DNA from: Schistocerca nitens
Lineage: Eukaryota; Arthropoda; Insecta; Orthoptera; Acrididae
Direction of reading: 5' to 3'
Assembly: GCF_023898315.1 (NCBI RefSeq)
Contig: NC_064618.1
Coordinates: forward strand, 189,959,548-190,023,547
DNA length: 64,000 bases
Position numbers and translations under genes: made by a program. Below, in pieces: positions 32,016-43,645 of this stretch (position 1 is the first letter of the stretch; each line of letters begins with the position of its first letter). The notes under the pieces are model-generated. The model made no database searches. It was not told where the DNA came from and saw nothing but the letters and a program-made list of their open reading frames with translations.

Positions 32016-34166
32016 CACTCTCGCATTTATTTTCATATTCAAGGCTACCCTTTAATGTTGTTATTACATCACAGACATCAATTTCGTGCGACCACAGGTA
32101 TTTATCACAATGAGCAGGCACTGATGGGAGCATGTGCATTGTTAATGAATGCGTGGTCTTTATGGTCAGTCTCCTTCAAATAGTATTTTCTGGAGTAGAG
32201 GACAAGCAGGTAGTTCGGTTATATAACAGTAAATCTTGCAGTTTACGTTTGGGGCTTAAAAGCTACGTGCCAGAGGGGGGGGGGGGGGCAGTCCGACAAA
32301 GAAACTATGATTGGTCGCTCTAATGTGACGTCAGTTGAAAGACAACCGCCGGCTGCTCCAGGCAGCTCGGTATATGTAAATAACGTTGCCGGATGGTTTA
32401 TACAGCATGTGTCTTCCATATACTACTTAAACTATTTTAAGACGTGTTAGAGAAACAGATAAATAAATTGACCCTAGCAAATACATAACTAAAAATAATT
32501 ATACACAAGATGAAATAGTTCAATTCCATAAACGAACATAACTACATCCTTTAATTTATTAGCGTATTAATCGCATGTTGCGAGTGAAGGGAACGAATTT
32601 TCAGTTTTTACATGGCCGAGTGGCTGCCTACAGCAAATTCTTCTTTGCTGCGTTCTTCTTCCTTGCTTGCAACTGCTTCTCGTTATTCAGATGCCTAATA
32701 CGGATAAATGTTCTCGTTTCTGCATATACAAACTAACGATATCTTCATGCACCAGAGGAAACTTTGCTTTGATGGTTGATGTCAGAGTTTTAACTGCTTT
32801 GTCACACCTAGGAATGGTGTGTCCATGAAACCCAGAAAATATAATTTCAAACTGTTTTACTGCGCCCCCCCCCCCCCCCAGTCTGTTGTTGGATTTAAAG
32901 GACAACATCTAGAAACAGTAGATACCCAGGAATCAGAACTTTTTCCAGGAAATGAGCATATTTCAGTTCGCGACCCCAAGGATCTGTCAGTGGCTCTGCA
33001 CTTAAATGCAAGATACCTGCCATGTAGTGTACAGAGTCAGGCGAAACGTCCTCTTCATCAGACTTTTTTCCCCTGTTTCGTGGATTGTTCTCACTAATTC
33101 TTCTTCCCCTTTCATAATGTGAGCAATATCGCAACTACTTGCACACTGAGCATTCACTTGGTATCCTCTGTCACGTCAATACAAAGTACACTGGTAATGA
33201 ATTTCATGAATTTGCCATCGTGCGTTTCGGTGTCTGGAGCAGCTGTAGTACTAATTCTCTCATCAGCAACTGATGCCCTACTTGATAACGGTACGTCGCC
33301 TCCATTTCCTATTAAAACAATAAGCCGATTTGTGTGCTTGACCTCCACTGCTGAAGGGTTGTTTAAGAAAGCACCAACACCTCAAATTCTTGAAAATTAA
33401 TTTTCCAGACAATCTTGATTTAGTCGATATGTTAGGATGTCCCTTTATCTGTTCTTACATCTTCAAAGAGTCCTAGAAGTGATGTGATGGAGATGATAAA
33501 CCCATTTTGAAACGGCAACAAACCCTTTCTGTTTCGAAACTACATGTTATGGAGAACGTCTCGAAACCTTCTTAAATTGCTGTCTTGCCCTGGAAGTTTC
33601 AGACGGATGCCACTATGTAGAGGCCTGCCATGCTCAAAGAAAACTCTAGAATTCAAAACGTCGAACACATAATTAACTTTTTCAAGTTGAAATACTTTCA
33701 TTTTCCTTTCCTAGAACATGCAACAGATCTTTAGCGGCGTGGTGTGAAAATAAACGAACAGCTATGCTAACATTTTGTTGCGCTCTAACTGTGACACTGA
33801 TGTGAGCTGATAGGTGGTGCGTTATATTGAGGTCCCTTTCTGAGTGTCTAAAAGACCATCAATTTACTTCTTCGTTACTTAAGTGCCATTAAGTACAACT
33901 ACTCCTTCATTCAAAAAGTGCTTTCAGAGTGAATTCGGTAAGTGGGGCATGTCGAACAAACACAGATCTTCCTTTCCTTGTCCGCTGGATTTGTAAAAAA
34001 TGTTTTGGATGTGCCGACGCGAACCTCAATCCTAACGCAAGAATTTTTACCTCTCGTATCACGTTAAACTTTCATTATTATATCTTGGAGCAGGTTATAT
34101 ATACGAAGACAGTAACTTGTTCTCGAAAGAACCGTTACTGTTGATGACCGTGCAGCTTTTCCCTGG

Positions 34167-34511
34167 AATAAGTGATGACTAACTGACAACCTAAGCTGCC
34201 GACAGGTGTTGTTGATATACCTCGATGTGCGCGAGTAATGAGTGGGTGGGGAACTTTCTATAAGGTACAATACATATGTAGAATTGTGGACAGTTGGGAA
34301 TGTGTCTCGCGGGAAGCGTGCAAGGGATAAGTCCATGCAGTCGCGCTGTTGATCTGTGTCCTCGGTGGCTCAGATGGATAGAGCGTCTGCCATGTAAGCA
34401 GGAGATCCCGGGTTCGGGTCCCGGTCGGGGCACACGTTTTCAGCTGTCCACATCGAGATATATCAACAACACCTGTCGGCAGCTTAGGTTGTCAAATAGT
34501 CATCATTTATT
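34167..34511. mobile_element. 345 bp inverted-repeat element carrying a tRNA-like sequence
   Basis: Imperfect terminal inverted repeats of about 60 bp (34167-34228 and 34450-34511) include GACAACCTAAGCTGCC and GTGTTGTTGATAT. A tRNA-like segment sits near the right repeat. No protein is encoded. It may be a MITE that captured a tRNA or a tRNA-SINE that acquired inverted ends. It interrupts the P-element relic. Confidence 0.75.
34356..34434 (+). tRNA. tRNA-like sequence (Thr-like UGU position), probably a pseudo-tRNA
   Basis: A box-like GTGGCTCAGATGG, an anticodon arm TCTGC-CATGTAA-GCAGG, and a B box GGGTTCGGGTCCC are present. The loop would put TGT at the anticodon, but base 33 is A instead of the invariant T, and the acceptor stem pairs imperfectly. 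Because it lies within a repeat, it is more likely mobile tRNA-derived DNA than a functional gene. Confidence 0.55.
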
Positions 34512-35580
34512 GGAGCAGGTGGCCGTTCATTATCACATAAAAATCATAATAAACTTGTGGCATCCCAGATTTACATAAACCACCAGCACATGGGTGTCAG
34601 GTCGTAAAACCTTGTCTTTTGTTCCATCATAGCAGATGCGGCCGTCGATGTTCATTTCGTCAAAACACAGTACATTATTATTTTCTAACACAGTAAATAT
34701 ATGTCTTTGTTCTAAAAACTGTCAGAATTTCTTCCGAAACGGCTTGATTGCACTTAATACTTCCAGTCCAATTTTGAAGCATTGCACGATATGGCGAAGG
34801 AATGTTATGCTTCTTGAGCTACATATAAGCGATTCGAGAAAGGACCTTTAAAGGTAGTGTATTGGTAACTCCATTTAACCCGTCTGTTGCCATGTAACAA
34901 ACAGCGAATTTTTCCTGGAGTGAAACATTTCGATAGTACATTTTGTACCTTCATCCTTACCTCACTTTCTTTCATCGTATTAATTTTCTCTTTCTTAACA
35001 TCACTTGTCTGACTGCTTTGACTCTTATCAGGGCTGGATCAGGTCCTTTTAAGGTCAGTTCCAACACTCATTTTTCTTCCTCAAAACTTCTGTTTCTTTA
35101 TTCAGTCTTTTGACTTTCCCGTCCTTTTGTCTTAAGTCAGTGAGTTCACTGTATTTGTTACTCGGTCCATTTTCTTCATCTTTGGAGACACAGATTCCAA
35201 GGCTCCTACTGCTCTCTTCCGCACATCTCTATTTTCAATGAATTGGGCAGATCCGTGCACTGTTAACACTGATTTTAACTGATCGCTTGCAACGAGCTAC
35301 CCGCTCCATTTATACTGCATTTGTATGGAATCTATGATATAGTACATCACTAGTTTTATGGCCATAATTGTTACATTTTTTTCCTGCACAATTACTCGTA
35401 TTTTTATTCGCCTCTTTCGCTTTCTCGATACGCTATTACAATGATTATATAGCCTCTAGCACCGTCTTGATTGCACATGCACTATTTGCACACAGACCGC
35501 TGTCTGCCGCATGAAGTCACAGCGGAAATAGCTCCGTGGGAAACTGTGCCGCAGCCCAGCCCAGAATGGTATGTCTTATA

Positions 35581-37121
35581 GTGTCTAGTTACCTTGGCTA
35601 CGTAAAAAGATTAGGGAGAGGAATATCCCAAAGCATTTGCTGGAGACAAAACGCTGGTCGCAGGAATTCCTAGCATTGGTGTGCAGAGAATGCCTTTGAC
35701 AGAAGCGGCGAAAACTGCCAACCTGGGCCTACCCGTTAGCCGTCTCTGGCCTTGGCAGCGTCAGCGATGCGGCAGAGAAGTAGGTTGCCTGACCAAGACG
35801 ATTCGACTGGCGTAAACGCCTATTGTGTAAAGGGATGGCGGCCATAAATATCCATGTGACTGCATATTCACCTTCGACTGGATTTTATCGATGAACCCGT
35901 CAGGTTGTGTCGTCCCTATGCCTCCTGAGATTTTCGGAAGCCTCAGGCCTTTGGAAGAATTTCAGGATGGAACACAACATTTATTGCGGCTGTGAAATGG
36001 TCTATGTTTGGATACAGTAGCACTTCTCTTAGTTTAACCGTGGCCCCTGGTCGGACATACTGTAATATTTGGCCTGTCAACATTATAATCTCTGTTATAG
36101 ACGTGTTGTTCACTTTAGGCCTAAGTGGAAACTCAGAACACACTGCCTAAAGTGGTCCTGGGAAAAGCAATTCTGATGCTAACGCCCTCTCCTCCGTGTG
36201 CAGGAATTTATAGTCATGACTTGGCTTTACTTTTCTCAGTACTGGGCGGAGGGTAAGACAGGCAAGCGTGAGGAAAGACAAGGTACTTGTGGAACCTTGT
36301 AATGGGCATGAAACTCTTGTCAGGGTAGTTGTGAGGGTGCTTTCTTCAAGTTTACCGAGGTCTAATGTGGCCATTTGCTTCAGGCTCCGCTCTAGACAGG
36401 AGAATCTGGTCTTGACTCTTGTTATCAGCGGGTTGCTCTTAGTTGACTCGCCCTGAGCGTGACTTTCCATTGGCATTGGTCTTGACTGGGGAGCATGTGG
36501 TGAAGTCTTAGCTGTACTGACAGTTTACACTTCACCATCTCAGACAACTCACTGTGACAAGGACAATCTTATTCGTATCAGTTCTGCCATTTACATGTTT
36601 GATCACTTTGTGTGCACTGCGAAATTATGGAGCCAAAGTGGTCCATGGTATGACTGGTGATTGGGAGTGTCACACACGGAATCTGCTGAGATTTCAGGGC
36701 CCCAGGAGAGAGTAATTGCGATCTGTCTAACAAATCGCCAGCTGGGGCTTTGCATTTGTTGCCCATGGTAACGAATTACAGGCGATAAATATCACTACTC
36801 TGCAGAAACTTTCACCATGATTGTCACCTGACACAGCGCTGTGCATTGAGAAAAAGGTGTAGTATTGTTGCTCCAGCTTTTAAGGGCAAACAGAATGACA
36901 TTCTCACCACATGTTCTCAGTTGCACCAACTTAGTATAAATTCTGTGTAGAATGGATGAATAAAAGTCTATTCAGCGTTAGATAATTTCAGAGTCCATTA
37001 TCCATGTTTTGAGCCGGAGTAACACAACAAACAGATAAACCTTGGTCTTTGCCAACGAAACGCCGGCCAATGAGGTACTAATTGTTTCTGGTTTCTATCT
37101 GTGTTACCAACAATTTATGAT
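35581..37121. other. Unassigned region, possible LTR remnant
   Basis: No protein family was recognised. A 109-residue minus-strand frame (36476-36147) is Ser/Thr/Leu-rich and without recognisable motif. Near 36900-36980 there is TATAAATT and an AATAAA signal about 30 bp apart, which could be a solo LTR, but no matching second LTR or bounded ends were seen. Confidence 0.3.
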
Positions 37122-37215
37122 TTATTTGTCACCTCGTGACTACGAAGGCTTTCCCGGCGTAATAATTGATAATATTCTTCTCGGGTATGCAGCCGGATCA
37201 TGACGTCTTCAAGAC

Positions 37216-37255
37216 ACAATATTTCCGCGGTCCAACTGGCCGCCATCATCAGGTG
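37216..37255 (-). ncRNA. Hammerhead-like motif, PLE-C left arm
   Basis: On the minus strand: CTGATGA (37252-37246) and GAAA (37225-37222). Stem II is GCGG/CCGC with a mismatch next to GAAA. GAAA is followed by TATT, giving a minimal AU stem III, and stem I is CAC/GTG. It is weaker than in families A and B. Confidence 0.6.
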
Positions 37256-37462
37256 AGAGCGCTGGTGCACAATCTCGCCGGAACTGACTTCCCAGCGCAA
37301 GCGGCAGCCCATATATAGGCCGCAGAAGACCCACAACGCGGGCGCGAGAAGGTGCCGTAGCTGCCCTCTAGTGCAGTAAACATGCAGCGCCGCCGGTGGT
37401 GGAAAGAGGCGAAATCGAGATATCGCTGTCAAAAATAAAAGAAATTTTAAAAATTCTATTCC

Positions 37463-38905
37463 GACGATTGAGACGCAGACCGTTGTTTTTTAATGTCAGA
37501 TAACACCGGGTCCCAAGTCTTACTTACAAGATAACCCTTGTCTCTATTAATAAGATTGTCGGATAAACGAATCTCTATGGATTCTTTTAAAACACAGTCC
37601 CAATAGCGAGATGCAGTGCAACCATTTGTGTCGCATCATATTGCATTCTGTGTCCCTCGGTGAGACAGTGCTCCGCCACTGCGGATTTCTCGGGTTGAAG
37701 CAGCCGTGTGTGCCGCTGATGCTCAACACATCGGTCCTCAATGGTCCGGATCGTCTGACCAATATAAGCCTTCCCACAGTGGCAAGGGATCTTGTACACA
37801 CCGGGCTTCCTCAAACCCAAGTCATCCTTAACAGAGCCAAGAAACGCTCTAAGCTTGACCGGCGGACGAAAAATACTTTTGATGTGATATCTTTTTAGAA
37901 TTCTTCCTACCTTCGAGGAAATGCTCCCAGCAAAAGGCAGAAAAGCCACCGATTTGCAGGTATCTTCTGGTGGTTCAGGCGATGGTCCAAACTGGAAAGC
38001 ACGACGGATCTGTTTATCTGTATAGCCATTCTGCTTGAACACAACCTTAAGGTGGTCCAATTCTTGTGTCAAGCTTTCTCCATCTGAAATGGCATAAGCT
38101 CTTCTCGCCAACGTTCGCAGGACCCCCGTACGCTGGAACGATGGATGACAGCTAGAAGCATGCAGGTAACGGTCCGTGTGCGTAGGCTTTCGATAAACAC
38201 TGTGTCCCAGTGTCCCATCATCCTTTCTGTACACCAGAACATCCAGAACCGGACGCTTTCCATCACTTTCCACCTCCATGGTAAACTTGATGCTAGGATG
38301 CAGGGAATTAAAATGATCTAGGAGGCGGTCAAGAGCCTCTCTCCCATGAGGCCACACTATAAACGTGTCGTCAACGTACCTCCAGAAACAGGTTGGTTTT
38401 AAGGACGCCGTCTTCAGCGCCATGTCCTCCAAATCTTCCATAAAAAGGTTGGCGACTATTGGGGACAGTGGGCTCCCCATAGCCACTCCGTCAGTCTGTT
38501 CAAAATATTTGTCATTGAATAAAAAGTACGTCGACGTCAGCACGTGGCGACAAAGCCTGGTTGTGTCCTCATCCAGTTTCTCACCAATTAATTGCAAGGA
38601 TTCTTCCAGAGGAACCCGGGTAAAAAGCGACACGACATCAAAGCTCACAAGCAAATCGCAGGGACTAAGAGACAAGGACTTCAATCTCTGAATAAACACC
38701 ATAGAATTGGGAATGTGATGTTCGCATTTACCGACGTGAGGGCCAAGAACAGATGCTAAATACTTGTCTAGATTGTAGGTAGGAGCACGCAAGTTACTCA
38801 CGATCGGACGAAGCGGGACCCCTTTAATATGAATCTTGGGTAGGCCGTATAGTCTCGGTGGCACGGCAGCACCAGGACGAAGTTTTTTGAGAACGTCGTC
38901 AGGTT
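37463..38905 (-). pseudogene. PLE-C polyprotein, left arm (5'-truncated, frameshifted)
   Basis: The open part 38864-37587 (425 residues) starts inside the RT at PPRLYGLPKIH and includes VPLRPIVSNL, SFDVVSLFTRVPL, MGSPLSP, YVDDTFIVWPHG, and GIY-YIG as GVYKIPCHCGKAYIGQT. After HLAI the frame shifts; the true C-terminus RYWDCVLKESIEIRLSDN continues in another frame to about 37463. It lacks the N-terminal third. The catalytic YVDD and nuclease tyrosines are present. Confidence 0.87.
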
Positions 38906-38909
38906 AATC

Positions 38910-40200
38910 TGTTCTTGGCCCTCACGTCGGTAAATGCGAACATCACATTCCCAATTCTATGGTGTTTATTCAGAGATTGAAGTCCTTGTCTCTTAGTCCC
39001 TGCGATTTGCTTGTGAGCTTTGATGTCGTGTCGCTTTTTACCCGGGTTCCTCTGGAAGAATCCTTGCAATTAATTGGTGAGAAACTGGATGAGGACACAA
39101 CCAGGCTTTGTCGCCACGTGCTGACGTCGACGTACTTTTTATTCAATGACAAATATTTTGAACAGACTGACGGAGTGGCTATGGGGAGCCCACTGTCCCC
39201 AATAGTCGCCAACCTTTTTATGGAAGATTTGGAGGACATGGCGCTGAAGACGGCGTCCTTAAAACCAACCTGTTTCCGGAGGTACGTTGACGACACGTTT
39301 ATGTTGTGGCCTCATGGGAGAGAGGCTCTTGACCGCCTCCTAGATCATTTTAATTCCCTGCATCCTAGCATCAAGTTTACCATGGAGGTGGAAAGTGATG
39401 GAAAGCGTCCGTTTCTGGATGTTCTGGTGTACAGAAAGGATGATGGGACACTGGGACACAGTGTTTATCGAAAGCCTACGGACACGGACCGTTACCTGCA
39501 TGCTTCTAGCTGTCATCCATCGTTCCAGCGTACGGGGGTCCTGCGAACGTTGGCGAGAAGAGCTTATGCCATTTCAGATGGAGAAAGCTTGACACAAGAA
39601 TTGGACCACCTTAAGGTTGTGTTCAAGCAGAATGGCTATACAGATAAACAGATCCGTCGTGCTTTCCAGTTTGGACCATCGCCTGAACCACCAGAAGATA
39701 CCTGCAAATCGGTGGCTTTTCTGCCTTTTGCTGGGAGCATTTCCTCGAAGGTAGGAAGAATTCTAAAAAGATATCACATCAAAAGTATTTTTCGTCCGCC
39801 GGTCAAGCTTAGAGCGTTTCTTGGCTCTGTTAAGGATGACTTGGGTTTGAGGAAGCCCGGTGTGTACAAGATCCCTTGCCACTGTGGGAAGGCTTATATT
39901 GGTCAGACGATCCGGACCATTGAGGACCGATGTGTTGAGCATCAGCGGCACACACGGCTGCTTCAACCCGAGAAATCCGCAGTGGCGGAGCACTGTCTCA
40001 CCGAGGGACACAGAATGCAATATGATGCGACACAAATGGTTGCACTGCATCTCGCTATTGGGACTGTGTTTTAAAAGAATCCATAGAGATTCGTTTATCC
40101 GACAATATTATTAATAGAGACAAGGGTTATCTTGTAAGTAATACTTGGGACCCGGTGTTATCTGACATTAAAAAACAACGGTCTGCGTCTCAATCGTCGG
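38910..40200 (+). pseudogene. PLE-C polyprotein, right arm (5'-truncated, same frameshift)
   Basis: The open part 38959-40074 (371 residues) begins at an internal ATG in MVFIQRLKSL. It has SFDVVSLFTRVPL, MGSPLSP, YVDD at residues 109-112 (YVDDTFMLWPHG) and GVYKIPCHCGKAYIGQT. The same frameshift as in the left arm separates HLAIGTVF from the in-frame C-terminus, so the defect predates the duplication. A few residues differ from the left arm, for example Arg for Trp before YVDD. Confidence 0.87.
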
Positions 40201-40405
40201 AATAGTATTTTTAAAATTTCTTTTATTTTTGACAGCGATATCTCGATTTCGCCTCTTTCCACCACCGGCGGCGCGGCATGTTTACTGCACTAGAGGGCAG
40301 CTACGGCACCTTCTCACGCACGCGTTGTGGGTCTTCTGCGGCCTATATATGGGCTGCCGCTTGCGCTGGGAAGTCAGTTCCGGTGAGATTGAGCACCAGC
40401 GCTCT

Positions 40406-40445
40406 CACCTGATGATGGCGGCCAGTTGGACCGCGGAAATATTGT
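40406..40445 (+). ncRNA. Hammerhead-like motif, PLE-C right arm
   Basis: Mirror copy of the left-arm motif: CTGATGA at 40409-40415 and GAAA at 40436-40439, with the same stem II mismatch. Confidence 0.6.
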
Positions 40446-40496
40446 GTCTTGAAGACGTCATGATCCGGCTGCATACCCGAGAAGAATATTATTTGT

Positions 40497-41340
40497 TAAC
40501 TCGCTTAACCTGTGTTGTTTGTCCTATTTTATGATCCATAAAATTTATCTATTTTTCGTAAAATATTAATTATTTGGAGATATATTAATAAGTCATTAGT
40601 AATTGACTATAATAATGACATGGCCACCATCTAGTTAAATTATATCAGCGTTCAAGCTTTATTTTTCTGATAGAAGTGATAACCTCCAATGCAGGCCAGA
40701 ACAACAACCACTGTCACAGGGCGGAATCAGTTTAGCAGACACATGACCAGGTAGACACGTGGAAGGCTTACAAATTGAAGTGATTGCTGCCACGGTGTAA
40801 GCTTACAGTAGCTTGTAGCCTTTCAAATCTAACCGGACGACAACTGTAGTCTTGCAGCATCAACTACATTTTCAACAGAGTGGGCAGAAATCTGACGTTA
40901 GACTGTTTGTTGATGACAGTGGTAGGGTGTCGTGATTGAGTGGTTGTAGAGGGATTCAGTATGACTTTTATCGAATGTATATTTTCTGCAGAGAATGCTA
41001 GCTTGCTTTAGAAGGGAATACGTTTAACTAAATTTGATGGATGGGAGAACAATTCAGCAAGATTCGGGTGAAGTATTAGTGATTTGCTGTTTGACTCTAT
41101 TATACCGATTACTTATCGAAACGGAACGCTGCGGAACCATTATAAAACGAATAATGTTTGTTTTCAGGTTGATAAATGGCCTACTGCGGATACTTGGGAG
41201 AGTTTAGGAAGGGTATAGCATGCCTATAACGTGGACTGTTGACAGAGTGGTTATGTGGCCAACTAAAGAGGTCAGAAGAAGAAAATGTAAACTATCAGTT
41301 TAGTAATGAATAGTCTGATTATGTAATCAATTGTGTTTTG
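40497..41340. other. Unassigned AT-rich region
   Basis: No coding similarity, repeat structure or RNA gene was recognised. The longest frames are short and patternless. Confidence 0.5.
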
Positions 41341-41720
41341 AAATAAACCACATACTGGTATCTGAGCCGTGGCGCAAGACGCTATCGATGACTCCTCTGG
41401 TTGAGGTTGGCACTATGTGCGATCGCGAGCGCCTCCTGTCGGAGCGGGTCCTAACGAGGGAGTGAGTGCGAGTACGGGGTCTGGGGCGCACAGCAGGGGA
41501 GAACGGACATTGCGGCCGCACTCTGAGGCGACAAGAGAAGAGTTGTTGTGCACGGCCGAGAAGGGAGCGTTGAGCAAGGCGGCAGTCAGCGTCGCTTTCC
41601 GGGGGACAGAGAGATGCGGCAGTCCAGCGAGCAGACACCAGCTCCGAGAGCAGTGCTCCGGTTTGTGGACGTGACGTGGGTCGTATTTTGGCGCAGTATA
41701 GTTTGCTTGGTACGCATCTG
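41341..41720. other. GC/CpG-rich island of unknown origin
   Basis: A CpG-dense block lies in AT-rich flanks. Frames on both strands are open for about 80-110 codons (for example 41739-41413 minus), as expected by chance in GC-rich DNA. It could be a promoter/5' exon of a host gene or the 5' end of an unrecognised element. No splice or initiation signal decides between them. Confidence 0.35.
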
Positions 41721-41764
41721 CTGCTCCCTTTATGCCCACGTGTGTTGTTCTGTCTGCATTTTCC

Positions 41765-41965
41765 TATCTATGTTTTATTTAAATGAGAATTCTTTATTGG
41801 GGTTATTCACCTGTTGAAGCTTAACATAAAATTTGCAACTTAGCTTTCATGATTTTACTTAATTTAAGCATTCTTGTAAAGCAGTCCTTTATCTACGTTT
41901 TATTGATTGGTAATTCTTTATTGAGGTTATTCACCGGTTGAAGGTTAACATATGTTTGTAACCAA
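41765..41965 (+). repeat. Imperfect direct repeat
   Basis: A block around 41777-41830 (ATTCTTTATTGGGGTTATTC and on) recurs at about 41911-41955 as ATTCTTTATTGAGGTTATTC, including the following TTGAAG(C/G)TTAACAT. The period is about 133 bp, with two copies only. Confidence 0.7.
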
Positions 41966-42965
41966 GTTTATGTCCTTGCTTAATTGAGATTTGTTAAGAG
42001 CCTTTATTGCTGGAAGATCATTAAAGCTTGGGTGCCTGTAATAGTGAATACTGTTGTCTGTCTATGTCGTGGGCTACCCTTCCACTTCCACAGCCAAGCT
42101 GTCCTACCTACCAGTAAAGTATCATTGTTACATATGTACCGACAGAAAGTGTTGTCAGTTACACAAATTTCCTTGTGTAGTTGTATTTACTTCCTTCACA
42201 TTGAATTTAACCAGACATATATCCTGCAGTAATGCAAGATACTTTGTGAAATTAGCACTAAAGAAGGACACTGAAGCAATTCAGATTGTTTTGATAAGTA
42301 GAAGCGCACAATGTAAATGGTCAATGAGCTCAGATGGACAATCTTGGAGACAAGAGGATGCTTCTTTGGCGAAATACTGTTGAGTAAGTTCACATTCAGT
42401 GATCACAATAGACTGCAGAAAAAGTCCAACTCCGAAATTCTTACGTATGGGTTGTAAGGGTCACAAGGAAAACAAGGGGAGATTTCGGACCGCACAGAGC
42501 TGTATAGACAGTAACTGCGAGCACTATACGAAGGGGAATGACTTGGAACGTTACAAAATATCTTTCGCCACTTAGTGTTAAGTGGCATGAGTGATATGTT
42601 TGCAGATGCAGATGAAACTTACTGTATGGGAGGTAGTAATTAAGAATCAGTAGAGGAAATGGGCTCCCGGATGCAATGAACTGGACCCTTTACTGTGGTT
42701 TGTAAGCACCACGGCTGGTGGTGCAAAATTAAATTGCTTCCAAACTAACTGGAACAGTTGGGAAGACTTCCCGTACTATAAAGCGTCAAGTTTCTCGGCC
42801 ATGAAGTTATTACTTTCATCTCTATGGGCGATAATGCCGTGAAAGACGGGGCGCCTCCCGTGCGGTTAATGCGCGCACAAAGCCAGCTGGAATTAAGACA
42901 GAAGTGGGACTGCATAACTCCTCCGGCGGCAGTAACTGCAGCTGCGGTCTGAGAGGTACACAGGC

Positions 42966-43026
42966 AGCGAGAGTGCGAGAGGGAGAGAGAGAGAGAGTGA
43001 GAGAGGGAAAGAGGGAGAGGGTGAGA
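42966..43026 (+). repeat. GA-rich simple repeat
   Basis: A purine-only stretch of GAGA and GAGGGA units, about 60 bp, in a region with no recognised gene. Confidence 0.9.
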
Positions 43027-43299
43027 GGCAAGGACGCGCAGGTTCATTAGCAGGCAGTTCAGAGACGAGGGCGTGTCCGCGCGGTCGACTTGTCGACGGC
43101 GTTTAGCTTAAACACTAACCGCTGCCGTTGGCGTTACCTTCCAGACGCCGACGAGAACTTTGGCTCAAACATCAGCGTGACAGGCGGCGGAAAACTACAG
43201 GCAGCAGCCAGCACAATAAACCACTTATACTCTGATGTCATTCAACTCAGGAAATGAAATGAAACGAACGTGTCATGCCTTGTTCAAGTGGAAATGAAG

Positions 43300-43645
43300 T
43301 TGAATTACAGAAAGTGCTGGAAACTAACGCCCTCGAATTGTAAACAAGTTCAACAAGACGCTGCAGGTTCTCGAATGTCGCTGGCAGAACCTCTGGTGTC
43401 ACTGCCTGGATTTCACGGATGTTGTTCTCTTGTAAACCTTTCATGTTGTCTGGTTCGTTACTATAGACGTTGCCTTCTGTGCTGCCCCAGAAGAAAAAGT
43501 CAGATGGCTTTAAATCAAGTTACCTTGGGGGCCACTGTCCTTTCGAAATCACTCCGCCGGAGAAAAATGATTCGACCTCAGCCATGGTCACTTGAGACGT
43601 GTGGCATGTGGCGCCATCCTCTTGGTACCAGCCATGGTTGAAATG
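43300..43645 (-). pseudogene. Mariner-like transposase remnant, C-terminal part
   Basis: The minus strand reads WYQEDGATCHTSQ, then WPPR, a stop, and LDLKPSDFFFWG and NVYSNEPDNMKGLQENNIRE. This is the catalytic centre and C-terminus of an IS630/Tc1/mariner-family transposase. Stops and indels break the frame. The N-terminal half of what may be the same gene is at 45110-45474. Confidence 0.72.

Larger units (their letters stand above)
32628..35390 (-). pseudogene. P-element-type transposase pseudogene (THAP domain)
   Basis: The N-terminal block (35390-35238) reads CAGKKCNNYGHKTSD, then FHTNAV, a stop, and VARCKR with ICPIHFE-like residues. This gives C-X4-C and C-X2-H spacing like a THAP DNA-binding finger. 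Middle blocks near 33420-33700 read KVNYVFDVLNSR, then SGIRLKL and GFIISITSLLGLFEDV, the conserved core of P-element/THAP9 transposases. The C-terminus reads ETRTFIRIRHLNNEKQLQAR to a stop at 32628. Many stops and frameshifts plus the 34167-34511 insertion make it non-functional. Confidence 0.7.
32290..35580 (-). mobile_element. P-element (THAP) DNA transposon relic
   Basis: Minus-strand coding remnants run from a THAP-like zinc finger near 35390 to a C-terminus at 32628. Poly-G/C runs lie near the 3' side (32275-32288 and 32865-32879). No terminal inverted repeats or 8 bp duplication could be identified by eye, so the ends are approximate. A 345 bp inverted-repeat element has inserted at 34167-34511. 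Confidence 0.68.
37130..40488. mobile_element. Penelope-like family C, head-to-head inverted dimer
   Basis: A minus-strand arm (about 37130-38905) and a plus-strand arm (about 38910-40488) are reverse complements from 37170 and 40491 inward, with a few substitutions. The left arm extends about 150 bp further into the RT at the centre. Each arm has RT, GIY-YIG and a hammerhead motif at its outer end. An 8 bp direct repeat TTATTTGT (37122-37129 and 40489-40496) is a tentative target duplication. Confidence 0.87.

Noticed and set aside
34356..34434. A functional tRNA-Thr gene
   Set aside because: Base 33 is A, the acceptor stem is imperfect, and it lies within an inverted-repeat element that appears to be mobile.
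36900..36985. Solo LTR with TATA and AATAAA signals
   Set aside because: No bounded TG...CA ends, no target duplication and no second copy in the window; left as a weak remark only.
37130..40488. Inverted dimer of PLE-C as an assembly artefact
   Set aside because: The two arms differ by several substitutions and by 150 bp in length at the centre, which an artefactual reverse copy of the same reads would not show.
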